Assembly: GCA_043721315.1 (NCBI GenBank)
Contig: JAYSQZ010000044.1
Coordinates: 7,822-71,821 of the forward strand
Direction of reading: 5' to 3'
Source of the DNA: Elstera sp043721315
GTDB lineage: Bacteria; Pseudomonadota; Alphaproteobacteria; Elsterales; Elsteraceae
DNA: 64,000 nt
Part shown: positions 34,517 to 42,796 of the stretch, in pieces
How positions within the stretch are numbered: position 1 is the first letter of the stretch
Layout: every line of letters begins with the position of its first letter
Made by a program: the position numbers and the translations under genes
Notes under the pieces: generated by a model
Seen by the model: the letters and a program-made list of their open reading frames with translations, nothing else
What the model was told of the DNA's origin: nothing
Databases searched by the model: none

Positions 34517-35358
34517 AAGGGGGCCTTTCCCGTCGCCGCGCGGTTCGGGGGGGCTTCCGTTGCATTCGGCACGAGCAAGCCCCGCACCGGCCCACCTTCG
34601 CGCCCGGCAGCCGGGCCGCGCAGGATTCGGCTGATTCCGGTTTTCAAATTCACCTCAGCATAATCGCCGTTAAGCTGATTCTTATTCTGCGTTACCTTGA
34701 CCGCCCCGAACAGGGTAGCGATCTGCTTATCCATATCATACACACCTTTATCGGACGACGCGGCTTCCTTCGCCGTCGCGATTTGTAGATTGCCGAAGCC
34801 ATCGAGCTTTGAGATGCGGTTGGCCTTACCGCTGGCATCCATCGCCAGATGAGCGGTGAGAACATCGGCGCTCACCCGCCGGTCGGCCTCAAGCGCCACC
34901 GCATTGCCGCGCGCCACCGCTACTTTGCGCCCGTCCCAATACTCCAAACTATCGCGCGCCGTGATCGTTTGGGTTTGGGTCGTCAGCTTCAGCCCCTTGC
35001 CGGTGAGCACCATCAGTTGACGCTCAAGGTCATAGGTGCCCTTATCGCCCACAACCCGTTCCGTCGCGGTGACGATCACGACGTTCTGATCGGCTTCAAC
35101 CTTCGTGATCTGGGTTTGCCCATCGGCCAGTTCGCGATAATAGGCGCGCAAGGTTTGCGCCGTCAGCGTTACACCCCCACGCTGTACGCGCGCCCCACCC
35201 GAGGCGATATAGACTTTTTCATCCCGCCGCCACTCGATGCCCTTTTCGGCATCAATAGAAACCGGCCCGCCCGCGTTGTCGCCGCCCAAAGGCAGCTGCG
35301 CTAGTGCAGGTGCCCCCAGCAGAAACCCGATTAACCCCAGCCGAACCGCAAGCCTCAT
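34513..35358 (-). CDS. lptA: Lipopolysaccharide transport periplasmic bridge protein
   Basis: Periplasmic LptA/OstA protein that forms the bridge carrying LPS between membranes. It has a signal peptide (LGLIGFLLGAPALAQ) and an OstA_A beta-jellyroll domain at about 35-210 (ISIDAEKGIEWRRDEKVYIA-type opening, VTLTAQTLRAYY, ADQNVVIVTATERVVGDKGTYD). A low-complexity Gly/Ala/Pro tail ends the protein. At 281 residues it is longer than E. coli LptA (185), as in many alphaproteobacteria. It overlaps both lptC and lptB by four bases. Confidence 0.92.
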   Translation of the reverse strand: MRLAVRLGLIGFLLGAPALAQLPLGGDNAGGPVSIDAEKGIEWRRDEKVYIASGGARVQRGGVTLTAQTLRAYYRELADGQTQITKVEADQNVVIVTATERVVGDKGTYDLERQLMVLTGKGLKLTTQTQTITARDSLEYWDGRKVAVARGNAVALEADRRVSADVLTAHLAMDASGKANRISKLDGFGNLQIATAKEAASSDKGVYDMDKQIATLFGAVKVTQNKNQLNGDYAEVNLKTGISRILRGPAAGREGGPVRGLLVPNATEAPPNRAATGKAPL

Positions 35359-35993
35359 GACGCCCCCCCCGCATCGCGCAACACGACGCGCGAGCGCCCG
35401 AACAGCAGAATCTTCCGGCCCTTTTCGAGAATCTCAAAGCCTTCCTCGGCGCTCATATCCCCGCGCGGCCCCTGGCCCGTTACGGGAAGAATCCCGGCAA
35501 TGCGCTTGCTGGTGAGATCGACTTGCGATTGCTCTGTGTGCATTTCATAACCACTATCGTGAAACAGCGTGACCGCGCCACTGAGCGTGAGCAAACTATG
35601 CTCTTTATCGTAGCGGCCTTCGTGCGCCGAGATCTGCGCCCAATCGCCCTTATCCCCGGTTAAATCGGCCTTGGGCTGGGTTAACAAAACCTGCGAGTCT
35701 TGCGAGACCGCGCCTGGAACCGCCAGTTGCGTTGCCTCGGTCGCCGTGACCGTATAGGGCCGCTGCTGATCGTCGGTGCCAACGAAGCGCGGGTTCATCA
35801 TCCGCACAGTCGCCTCCTCCTCCCGCGTTACGGGGAGTTTTGACAGCCGAAAGCGTTTTTCGTCGGGAAACAGGCTGGGCCATGCCAGCAGCACGGCCAG
35901 CAGCGTGAGCGCCACCGCAGGCAGCATCAACCGCGCTGCCGCCACCCAACGGGAGCGCGACTGAACTCGCTGCACGGAGACCGAGGCCGCCAT
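35355..35993 (-). CDS. lptC: LPS export system protein LptC
   Basis: Single-pass inner-membrane subunit of the LPS exporter that passes LPS from LptBFG to LptA. The ATG at 35993 overlaps the kdsD stop by one base (TAATG), which is preferred to an ATG eight codons earlier. The 212-residue protein has one membrane helix (about 20-42, LMLPAVALTLLAVLLAWPSLF) and then a periplasmic jellyroll with the alphaproteobacterial MMNPRFVGTDDQQRPYTVTA motif. Confidence 0.92.
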   Translation of the reverse strand: MAASVSVQRVQSRSRWVAAARLMLPAVALTLLAVLLAWPSLFPDEKRFRLSKLPVTREEEATVRMMNPRFVGTDDQQRPYTVTATEATQLAVPGAVSQDSQVLLTQPKADLTGDKGDWAQISAHEGRYDKEHSLLTLSGAVTLFHDSGYEMHTEQSQVDLTSKRIAGILPVTGQGPRGDMSAEEGFEILEKGRKILLFGRSRVVLRDAGGAS

Positions 35994-36994
35994 TAGTGAA
36001 CGCCCGCGCGCAAACAATCGTGAATATGAATAAGCCCAACCGGCTTTCCGGCGTCCACGACGAACAGGCTGGTGATGGTCTTACTGTTCAAAATAGCCAC
36101 CGCTTCCGCCGCCAGCGCTTGCGGGCGAATAGTGGCGGGGTTGCGCGTCATCAGCGCTTCAACGGGGGCATCAATCGTGTCGATATGGCGGCGCAAGTCG
36201 CCATCGGTGACGATCCCCAGCAACCGCCCACCCCCATCGACAACGCCCGTACAGCCGAAGCGCTTGGAGGTCATTTCGAGAATGGCCGTCCGCAAGCTGG
36301 TATCCGGCCCAACCAGGGGTAGAGCTGCGCCGCTGTGCATGAGGTCGGCCACGCGCTGCACTTTGCGCCCCAGCGCGCCGCCGGGATGGAAAGTTTTGAA
36401 GTCATGGGCCGAAAAACCGCGCCGCTCCAGCAGCGCCACCGCCAGCGCATCCCCCAGCGCGAGCGCCAAGGTGGTGGAGGTGGTGGGCGCAAGGCCGTTC
36501 GGGCAGGCTTCGGCAGTATTGGGCAGGGGCAGCACCACATCGGCGGATTCGCCCAACGTGCTGGCGTCTTGCCGCGTGATCGCCACCAGCGGAATCTGAA
36601 AGCGGCGCGTATAGGCGATAATATCCAGCAACTCATGGGTTTCCCCCGAGTTGGAGAGCGCCAACACAACATCCGCCTGGGTAATCATGCCCAAATCGCC
36701 GTGGCTCGCTTCGCCGGGATGCACGAAGAAGGCGGGCGCACCGGTCGAGGCCAAAGTGGCGGCAATCTTGCGCCCGATATGGCCGCTCTTGCCCATGCCG
36801 GTTACGATGATACGGCCCGACGCGCGCTCTAGGCAATCCACCGCCGCCGCCAACCGCGCCCCCAAGGTATCGTCCAGCCCCTCAATCAGCGTTTGCAGCC
36901 CTTCGACCGCAAGCGCAAACACGCGCCGCGCCACTGCCTGATCGGAAGCGGCGGGGGGAACCAGAGGAAGATCGACTGCTAAGAGTTTCGTCAC
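35993..36994 (-). CDS. kdsD: Arabinose-5-phosphate isomerase, KpsF/GutQ family
   Basis: Interconverts ribulose 5-phosphate and arabinose 5-phosphate, the first step of Kdo synthesis for LPS. The 333-residue protein has a SIS domain at about 45-180 (IIVTGMGKSGHIGRKIAATLASTGAPA, EASHGDLGMI, SNSGET), then two CBS domains (about 205-330). It begins the run kdsD-lptC-lptA-lptB-rpoN-hpf-ptsN. The kdsC phosphatase that follows kdsD in E. coli is missing here. Confidence 0.94.
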   Translation of the reverse strand: MTKLLAVDLPLVPPAASDQAVARRVFALAVEGLQTLIEGLDDTLGARLAAAVDCLERASGRIIVTGMGKSGHIGRKIAATLASTGAPAFFVHPGEASHGDLGMITQADVVLALSNSGETHELLDIIAYTRRFQIPLVAITRQDASTLGESADVVLPLPNTAEACPNGLAPTTSTTLALALGDALAVALLERRGFSAHDFKTFHPGGALGRKVQRVADLMHSGAALPLVGPDTSLRTAILEMTSKRFGCTGVVDGGGRLLGIVTDGDLRRHIDTIDAPVEALMTRNPATIRPQALAAEAVAILNSKTITSLFVVDAGKPVGLIHIHDCLRAGVH

Positions 36995-37111
36995 GTTTCT
37001 ATCTTTTGAGTAAAGTGGCCGCGCTTTTGCATGGCAAGCCTCAGTCTAGCCATACACTATGCGCCGCGCCTGCCGAACCCGTCAATTGCCCAGAAAGATA
37101 GTGCGCTGGCG

Positions 37112-39655
37112 TTACCCCTGCCGCAGCAGTGGCGCGGCCTTTTGCCCCAGCGCGATCCAGGTTCCAGCGAAACCCAGCACCAGAGTAATGCCAAGGCTGA
37201 GCAGCGTAATCGCCCCAACCGGCAACGGCAGAAACACCCAATCCGCCCGCATGAGGAAGGTGACGACGCCCCAACTGGCGAGCGTGCCGATGGCGATGGC
37301 GATAAACGCCGTCGCCAGTCCCAGCAGCCCATATTCGAGCGCATAGGCCGCTAGCAGGTCGCGCCGGGTTGCACCCAGCACTTTCAGCACGATAGCGTCA
37401 TAGACGCGGCGATGATGCCCGGCGATCACGGCCCCCGCCAGCACCAGCGTTCCCACCACCAGCGTTAGCCCCGTCACTGCCCGCGCTGCCGCCCCGATAG
37501 CGGAGAGAATGACGCTGACGGTTTCCAGCGTCTCGCGCACGCGCACAGCGGACACGCTGGGAAAGGCATCGCCCACTTGGCGCAGCATGGCCTCTTCGTT
37601 ACCGGGCGGCACGTGAATGGTGGCGAGATGCGTGTGGGGCGCGGTATCGAGCAGACCGGGCGAGAAAATCAGCACAAAGTTGAGATTGAAACTCTCCCAC
37701 TGAATACGGCGCAGGTTGGCGATTTTGGCTTCCACGTTCCGGCCCAGCACGTTCACGGTAATATTCTCGCCGATTTTAACGCCAAAACCCTCCGCCAAGC
37801 GAACATCGAGCGACACCAACAGCGGCCCGCGATAGTCGGTAGCCCACCAGTCGCCTGCGATGATCTCGCTGCCGTCGGGCGGGGTCGCGGCATAGGTTAG
37901 GCCCCGGTCGCTATCGACGGCCCAAGACACCTCGGGGTCGATCACGGCTTTCTCAACCGGCGTGCCGTTAATGGCGGTAATCCGCCCACGCAAAGACGGC
38001 ACTCGCCGCAGCTCCGACGCGCCGGGGATACTCAGCGCCAGCGCATCGAACTGCGCGATTTGACTGGAGGGAATGTCGATAAAGAAAAACGCCGGGGCTT
38101 TATCAGGCAGCCGTTCGACCACCTGCCGATTAAGATTGCCTTCGATCAACACCACGGTGACCAGCACCGCAAGCCCCAACCCCAACGAGAGCACGACGCT
38201 CCCCGTCGGCGCACCGGGCCGGTCGATATTGGCGAGCGCAAGCCGGAGTTTTGGATTGCGCCCCCCCGCCCAGCGGGCAGAGGCCAGGAGACGCGCGAGC
38301 CGCTTTAACCCCTCTGCCGCCACGCGGAAAATGCCGAAACTCAGCACCGCCCCCCCAACGAACCACGTCGCCAGAAGCTGCTGCTGCGCGGTGAGAATCG
38401 CCAGTGCCGCCAGCATCGCTGCGGATAGCAGCATGGCCCCGAGAATCGCTTTACCAGGGGCCTGCCCGCGCGACGATCCCGCATCGCGAAACAAGCTCGC
38501 CGCCGATACCCGCTGCGCCCGCCCGAGCGGCCACAGGCTGAACGTCAACGCCGTCAACAATCCAAACACTGCCGCCAACGCCAGCGGCGCGGGGTAGAGG
38601 CCGATGGCCAGCGGTACGGGCAGAAAGGTTCCGAGCGCTTCTGCCGCCAGCCACGGGGCCGCCGCGCCGACAATCAGCCCCACCAGCGTGCCACCGCCCG
38701 CCATAACCGCAATCAGCATAACATAAAGCCGGAAGATGAAGGCAGAGGGTGCCCCGAGCGCCTTGAGTGTCGCAATCGTGACGCTCTTGCCTTCAAGGTA
38801 GGCGCGCACGGCATTGCCAACGCCAACCCCGCCGACCAGCAACGAGGTAAGCCCGACCAGGGTGAGAAACAGCGCCAAGCGCTCGACAAACCGCTCCACC
38901 TGCGGCGAGGCTTGCGAGGGGTCGCGCACGCGCCAGCCTTCGCCGGGGAATTTTTCTGCAAGTTCGGCACGGAAACTGGCAACGCTAACGCCGGGTTTCA
39001 GCAGCAGCTTAGAGTGGAACTCGGCCAAGCTACCCGGCTGCAAAAGCTGGGTTTGCGGCATCGCGGCGTCGGCAATCAGCACGCGCGGGCCAATATCGAG
39101 CGGCCCGGTTGCCCGATCCGGCTCCTTCAGCAACGCGCCGCTAATGCGGAACTGACCTTCGCCAACTTGCAGCATATCGCCAATTTTAAGCCCAAGACGC
39201 GCCAGCAGAACCTCTTCCACCACCACACCGAAGCGCCCGTCTTGCGCGGCCAAAAGCTCCGCCAGGGGGATTTCTGGGGTGGTTTTCGGCGCGGTTTCCA
39301 CGGCCCCCAACAGCGGATAGGCGCTATCGACCGCTTTCAGTTGCGCCAGCGAGCGCCGCGCGCCATCGGGCCGCACGGCCATCGCGCGCATTTCAATAGA
39401 TTGGCTGATCCGCGTGCTCTGGGCCGTTAGCCACGCGCGCGGCTCCTCCCCAATCGGGCGATGCACTTGGCGGAGCGCAATATCACCCCCCAGCAAACTG
39501 CGCGCATCCCGCTCCAACCCCGCCACAATCGCCGCCGATAAGCTGCCGACAGCGGCAATCACCGCAACGCCCAGCGTGAGGCAGGCAAGGAAAATACGGA
39601 ACCCGGCAACGCCGCCGCGTAACTCCCGCAAGGCAAAGGTAAGGGCGGGACTCAT
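37112..39655 (-). CDS. FtsX-type ABC transporter permease, YbbP-like
   Basis: An 847-residue inner-membrane permease with two FtsX domains and about ten membrane helices; the YbbP/YbbA pair resembles LolCDE and MacB-type transporters. The N-terminus (LRELRGGVAGFRIFLACLTLGVAVIAAVGS, given in part) and the periplasmic region after the first helix match YbbP. The FtsX helices are at about 255-420 and 715-840. Its usual ATPase partner (YbbA-like) is encoded 0.7 kb away on the same strand, but a HicAB module lies between them. The substrate is not known; a lipid-related role is often suspected because of linkage to the esterase TesA. Confidence 0.88.
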   Translation of the reverse strand: MSPALTFALRELRGGVAGFRIFLACLTLGVAVIAAVGSLSAAIVAGLERDARSLLGGDIALRQVHRPIGEEPRAWLTAQSTRISQSIEMRAMAVRPDGARRSLAQLKAVDSAYPLLGAVETAPKTTPEIPLAELLAAQDGRFGVVVEEVLLARLGLKIGDMLQVGEGQFRISGALLKEPDRATGPLDIGPRVLIADAAMPQTQLLQPGSLAEFHSKLLLKPGVSVASFRAELAEKFPGEGWRVRDPSQASPQVERFVERLALFLTLVGLTSLLVGGVGVGNAVRAYLEGKSVTIATLKALGAPSAFIFRLYVMLIAVMAGGGTLVGLIVGAAAPWLAAEALGTFLPVPLAIGLYPAPLALAAVFGLLTALTFSLWPLGRAQRVSAASLFRDAGSSRGQAPGKAILGAMLLSAAMLAALAILTAQQQLLATWFVGGAVLSFGIFRVAAEGLKRLARLLASARWAGGRNPKLRLALANIDRPGAPTGSVVLSLGLGLAVLVTVVLIEGNLNRQVVERLPDKAPAFFFIDIPSSQIAQFDALALSIPGASELRRVPSLRGRITAINGTPVEKAVIDPEVSWAVDSDRGLTYAATPPDGSEIIAGDWWATDYRGPLLVSLDVRLAEGFGVKIGENITVNVLGRNVEAKIANLRRIQWESFNLNFVLIFSPGLLDTAPHTHLATIHVPPGNEEAMLRQVGDAFPSVSAVRVRETLETVSVILSAIGAAARAVTGLTLVVGTLVLAGAVIAGHHRRVYDAIVLKVLGATRRDLLAAYALEYGLLGLATAFIAIAIGTLASWGVVTFLMRADWVFLPLPVGAITLLSLGITLVLGFAGTWIALGQKAAPLLRQG

Positions 39656-39677
39656 GGGGCGATCTTTCGATTGAAAT

Positions 39678-39695
39678 TCGCACCTTTAAGTGCGA
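39678..39695. promoter_or_regulatory. Palindrome upstream of hicA, candidate autoregulatory operator
   Basis: TCGCAC at 39678-39683 and GTGCGA at 39690-39695 form perfect six-base arms around a six-base spacer, 10 bp before the hicA ATG and 22 bp before the divergent ybbP-like start. HicB antitoxins with a C-terminal helix-turn-helix commonly repress their own operon at such palindromes. The site could also control the permease gene. Confidence 0.5.
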
Positions 39696-39705
39696 TTTTA
39701 GACGG

Positions 39706-39912
39706 ATGAATGGTGCCGAATTTGTTCGCCGCGCGAAACGCTGGGCCAAACAGGCAGGCCAGCAGACCTGCTTCGCGCCCGATCACGGTAAAGGCAGTCA
39801 CGGGCGGCTTTACGTGGGTACGCGCTTTACCACCGTAAAGCAGAGCGAAATCGCGCCTGGCCTGTTGAACGCGATGCTGAAGCAACTGGCGATCCCCAAG
39901 GAGGAATTTTGA
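39706..39912 (+). CDS. hicA: HicA family mRNA interferase toxin
   Basis: A 68-residue toxin with the dsRBD-like HicA fold. The catalytic histidine is expected in HGKGSHGRLYVG, and the protein ends in LNAMLKQLAIPKEEF, the usual HicA C-terminus. It would cleave mRNA and slow growth unless bound by HicB. It is immediately followed by hicB (stop TGA, then ATG with no gap). The pair lies between the ybbA-like and ybbP-like genes on the other strand. Confidence 0.9.
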   Translation: MNGAEFVRRAKRWAKQAGQQTCFAPDHGKGSHGRLYVGTRFTTVKQSEIAPGLLNAMLKQLAIPKEEF

Positions 39913-40341
39913 ATGCGCTATGCTTACCCATGCCTTTTGGCCCCTGAGACGGAAGGCGGTTTTATCGCGCATTTCCCCGATGTGCCCGAAGCGCTGACGG
40001 GTGGCACCACCGAGACCGAAACGCTGGATTTGGCTGCCGACGCCTTGGCCGTTGCCCTGGCCGGCTATGTGGTGGACAAGCGCGATATTCCGACCCCAAG
40101 CGCGACCCCGCCGGGCGGACATCTGGTCTCGGTTCCCCCCGTTACGGCGGCCAAACTGGCCCTTTACGCTACCATGCGCCGCGACAATGTTAGCAAAGTT
40201 GCCCTCGCACAGCGGCTCAATCTCAGCGAATCGGCGATCCGTAAGCTGCTCGACCCCGATCATCGCTCGCATATCGGCCAAGTCGAGACGGCGCTGCGTA
40301 TGTTGGGGCGAACCCTGGTCGTTGAAGATAAGGCTGCCTAA
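39913..40341 (+). CDS. hicB: HicB family antitoxin with helix-turn-helix
   Basis: A 142-residue antitoxin. The N-terminal degenerate RNase-H fold domain (about 1-60, YPCLLAPETEGGFIAHFPDVPEA) would cover HicA. The C-terminal half has a helix-turn-helix (VALAQRLNLSESAIRKLLD, about 100-118) for operator binding, making this the HTH-type HicB rather than the ribbon-helix-helix type. The stop is six bases from the end of the convergent ABC ATPase gene. Confidence 0.9.
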   Translation: MRYAYPCLLAPETEGGFIAHFPDVPEALTGGTTETETLDLAADALAVALAGYVVDKRDIPTPSATPPGGHLVSVPPVTAAKLALYATMRRDNVSKVALAQRLNLSESAIRKLLDPDHRSHIGQVETALRMLGRTLVVEDKAA

Positions 40342-40346
40342 CCCCC

Positions 40347-41018
40347 TCATGCCGCACCCCCCGTCTCGATCTGACCATCTTTCACCCGCACGACCCGGTC
40401 GCAGCGTTCGGCAAGGCTGAGGTCATGGGTGACGAGCAGCAGCGTGGTGCCGAAACGGTCGCGCAGGCTGAACAGCAGGTCCATAATCGCGGTGCCCGTG
40501 GTGCCATCGAGGTTGCCCGTCGGCTCGTCGGCAATCAGCAGCTTAGGCTGAATAACGAAAGCCCGCGCCAGCGCCACGCGCTGTTGCTCCCCGCCCGAAA
40601 GCTGGTCAGGGTAATGGGTTAGGCGATGCCCGAGGCCCACTTGCTCCAGCGCGTCTTGGGCGCGGGCAAAGGCGTTCGGGCGGCCCGCGAGTTCTAGCGG
40701 CACAGCGACATTTTCGAGGGCGTTCATCGTTGGGATTAGGCGGAAAGCCTGGAAGACGATGCCCACGGTTTCGCGCCGCCAGAGGGCAAGATCATCTTCG
40801 CTAAGGCCACCAAGCTCCACACCGGCAACCACTACGTCGCCGCCGCTGGCCCGCTCCAATCCGCCGACCACCATCATCAGGGTCGATTTGCCTGCGCCGG
40901 AGGGGCCGACGATGCCGACGCTTTCGCCTGCTGCAATCGCAAGATCAACCCCGCGTAGGATATTGACCTCACCGGCGGCACTCGCCAGCTTTACCTGGAC
41001 ATTGCGGAGTTGGATCAT
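40347..41018 (-). CDS. ABC transporter ATPase, YbbA/LolD-like
   Basis: A 223-residue ATPase. It has Walker A in GIVGPSGAGKSTLMMV, the Q-loop, the signature LSGGEQQRVALARAF, Walker B in LLIADEPTGNLDG and the switch histidine in LVTHDLSLAERCD. This is the MacB/LolD/YbbA class that pairs with FtsX permeases. The chosen ATG at 41018 gives the family's usual MIQLRNV opening. It is divergent from the SGNH esterase with only 25 bp between starts, as in the E. coli tesA-ybbA-ybbP locus. The expected partner is the permease at 37112-39655. Confidence 0.9.
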   Translation of the reverse strand: MIQLRNVQVKLASAAGEVNILRGVDLAIAAGESVGIVGPSGAGKSTLMMVVGGLERASGGDVVVAGVELGGLSEDDLALWRRETVGIVFQAFRLIPTMNALENVAVPLELAGRPNAFARAQDALEQVGLGHRLTHYPDQLSGGEQQRVALARAFVIQPKLLIADEPTGNLDGTTGTAIMDLLFSLRDRFGTTLLLVTHDLSLAERCDRVVRVKDGQIETGGAA

Positions 41019-41043
41019 GGACACGAGCACTCTAGGGCCAGAG

Positions 41044-41724
41044 ATGGAAAGCAGTAACAAGCCTTACAAATGGGGCAAAACCAAAGCTCTGCAACAGGGC
41101 CGACGCGGTTTCTTAACCTTGTTGGTAGGTTTAGCTTTTTTAAGCAGCGGCTTTGCGGAAGCGCAAACCCGTGAAGTTCGCCTGCTGGCCTTGGGCGATA
41201 GCCTCACTGCGGGCTATGGGCTACCCGCCCGCGCCGGGTTTCCCGCCAAGCTAGAAGCGGCATTGCGGGCGAAAGGCATGGCCGTAACCGTCATCAACGG
41301 CGGGGTTTCGGGCGATACCAGCGCGGGCGGCCTTGCGCGGCTCGACTGGATGCTGACCGATAAACCAACCCACGTTATCTTAGAGCTTGGCGCGAACGAC
41401 GGGTTGCGCGGCCTCGATCCTAAGCAGATGGAAGCCAATCTCGATGGCATTATCGTAAAGCTGAAAGCCGCCGGGGTGAAAGTGCTGCTGACAGGGATGC
41501 GCGCGCCGCCCAACTTCGGCACCGCCTATACGCAGGCTTTCAACGATGTTTTCGCGCGGTTGGCGGAGCGTCACAAGGTCGCTTTCTATCCGTTCTTCCT
41601 TGACGGGGTGGCTGCCAATCCTCAGCTTAACCAAGCGGACGGGATTCACCCGAACGAAGCAGGGGTAAACACCGTTATTGAGCGTATTTTACCCGCTGTC
41701 TTGAGCCTTTTGGCCCAGTCCTGA
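41044..41724 (+). CDS. tesA: SGNH-hydrolase esterase, TesA-like
   Basis: Periplasmic multifunctional esterase/thioesterase/lysophospholipase. The ATG at 41044 gives 226 residues with a signal peptide ending near GFAEAQ (about residue 41). Block I is GDSL with nucleophile S53, block II glycine in NGGVSGDTS, block III GAND (116-119), and block V D199-x-x-H202 in DGIHPNEAG. An in-frame ATG nine codons earlier overlaps the divergent ybbA-like start and is less likely. The divergent arrangement with ybbA supports the TesA assignment. Confidence 0.88.
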   Translation: MESSNKPYKWGKTKALQQGRRGFLTLLVGLAFLSSGFAEAQTREVRLLALGDSLTAGYGLPARAGFPAKLEAALRAKGMAVTVINGGVSGDTSAGGLARLDWMLTDKPTHVILELGANDGLRGLDPKQMEANLDGIIVKLKAAGVKVLLTGMRAPPNFGTAYTQAFNDVFARLAERHKVAFYPFFLDGVAANPQLNQADGIHPNEAGVNTVIERILPAVLSLLAQS

Positions 41725-41751
41725 TTATTTCGAGTGAGCAACGAGGGCTTT

Positions 41752-42795
41752 ATGGAACTGCGACGCTTAGGGCGCACCGATATGCAGGTGAGCGTCATTT
41801 GTCTTGGCACGATGACCTGGGGTGAACAGAATACGGAAGCCGAGGCCCACGCCCAACTCGATTTCGCCCTCGACCGAGGCGTGAATTTCATCGACACGGC
41901 GGAAATGTACCCAGTGCCGCCACGCCCCGAAACCCAAGGGCGGACGGAAGCCTATATCGGCACGTGGTTGGCGAAAAACCCGAGCCGCCGCGCAAAAATC
42001 ATCCTAGCAACGAAAGTCGCGGGCGGCGGGCGCGCTATGCCCCACGTGCGCGGCGAAAATCGGAAACTCGACCGCGCCAACATCGAGGCCGCGATCAACG
42101 ATAGCCTCACGCGGCTGCAAACAGATTACGTCGATCTCTACCAAATCCACTGGCCTGATCGCGCGACCAATATGTTCGGCCAGTTGGGCTATATGCATAC
42201 GGACTCGCCCGATGCCGTGCCGATTGAAGAAACCCTCACCGCCCTGAGCGATCTGGTCAAAGTGGGTAAAGTGCGTGCGCTCGGCCTGTCCAACGAAACC
42301 CCTTGGGGGGTGATGGACTTTCTGCGCGCGTCGGAAAACCTGAACCTGCCGCGTGTCGTGTCCATCCAAAACCCCTACAGCCTGCTCAACCGTTCCTTCG
42401 AGGTTGGTCTGGCCGAAATGGCAATTCGGGAAGAGGTGGGCTTGCTCGCCTACTCGCCGCTGGCGATGGGCGTGCTGATGGGAAAATATTTCGATGGTGC
42501 CCGGCCCGCAGGCGCACGATTAACCCTGTTTGATCGGTTCACCCGCTATTTCACCCCGCAAGCCGAACCCGCCGCAAAACTCTATGTGGACATCGCGTAT
42601 CGTCACGGGCTGGACCCGGCGCAGATGGCGCTAGCCTATGTGAACAGCCGCCCGTTCGTGACCAGCAACATCATCGGTGCCACCACTCTTGAACAGTTGG
42701 ACGCCAATATCCGCAGTGCCGAGGTGGCGCTGAGTGACGAGGTACTGGCAGAGATCGAGGCCGCCCATCAGGTCCACCCCTATCCCTGCCCTTAG
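41752..42795 (+). CDS. Aldo/keto reductase, Tas-like
   Basis: A 347-residue NADPH-dependent oxidoreductase with a TIM barrel. The catalytic tyrosine is in FIDTAEMYP, the catalytic lysine in LATKVAGGG, and the catalytic histidine in YQIHWPDR. The long segment with the sequence TNMFGQLGY and the MYPVPPRPETQGRTE stretch match the E. coli Tas subgroup. The ATG at 41752 has GAGG upstream; a GTG six codons earlier does not. Its physiological substrate is not known. The convergent SelO gene ends two bases after its stop. Confidence 0.9.
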   Translation: MELRRLGRTDMQVSVICLGTMTWGEQNTEAEAHAQLDFALDRGVNFIDTAEMYPVPPRPETQGRTEAYIGTWLAKNPSRRAKIILATKVAGGGRAMPHVRGENRKLDRANIEAAINDSLTRLQTDYVDLYQIHWPDRATNMFGQLGYMHTDSPDAVPIEETLTALSDLVKVGKVRALGLSNETPWGVMDFLRASENLNLPRVVSIQNPYSLLNRSFEVGLAEMAIREEVGLLAYSPLAMGVLMGKYFDGARPAGARLTLFDRFTRYFTPQAEPAAKLYVDIAYRHGLDPAQMALAYVNSRPFVTSNIIGATTLEQLDANIRSAEVALSDEVLAEIEAAHQVHPYPCP

Positions 42796-42796
42796 T

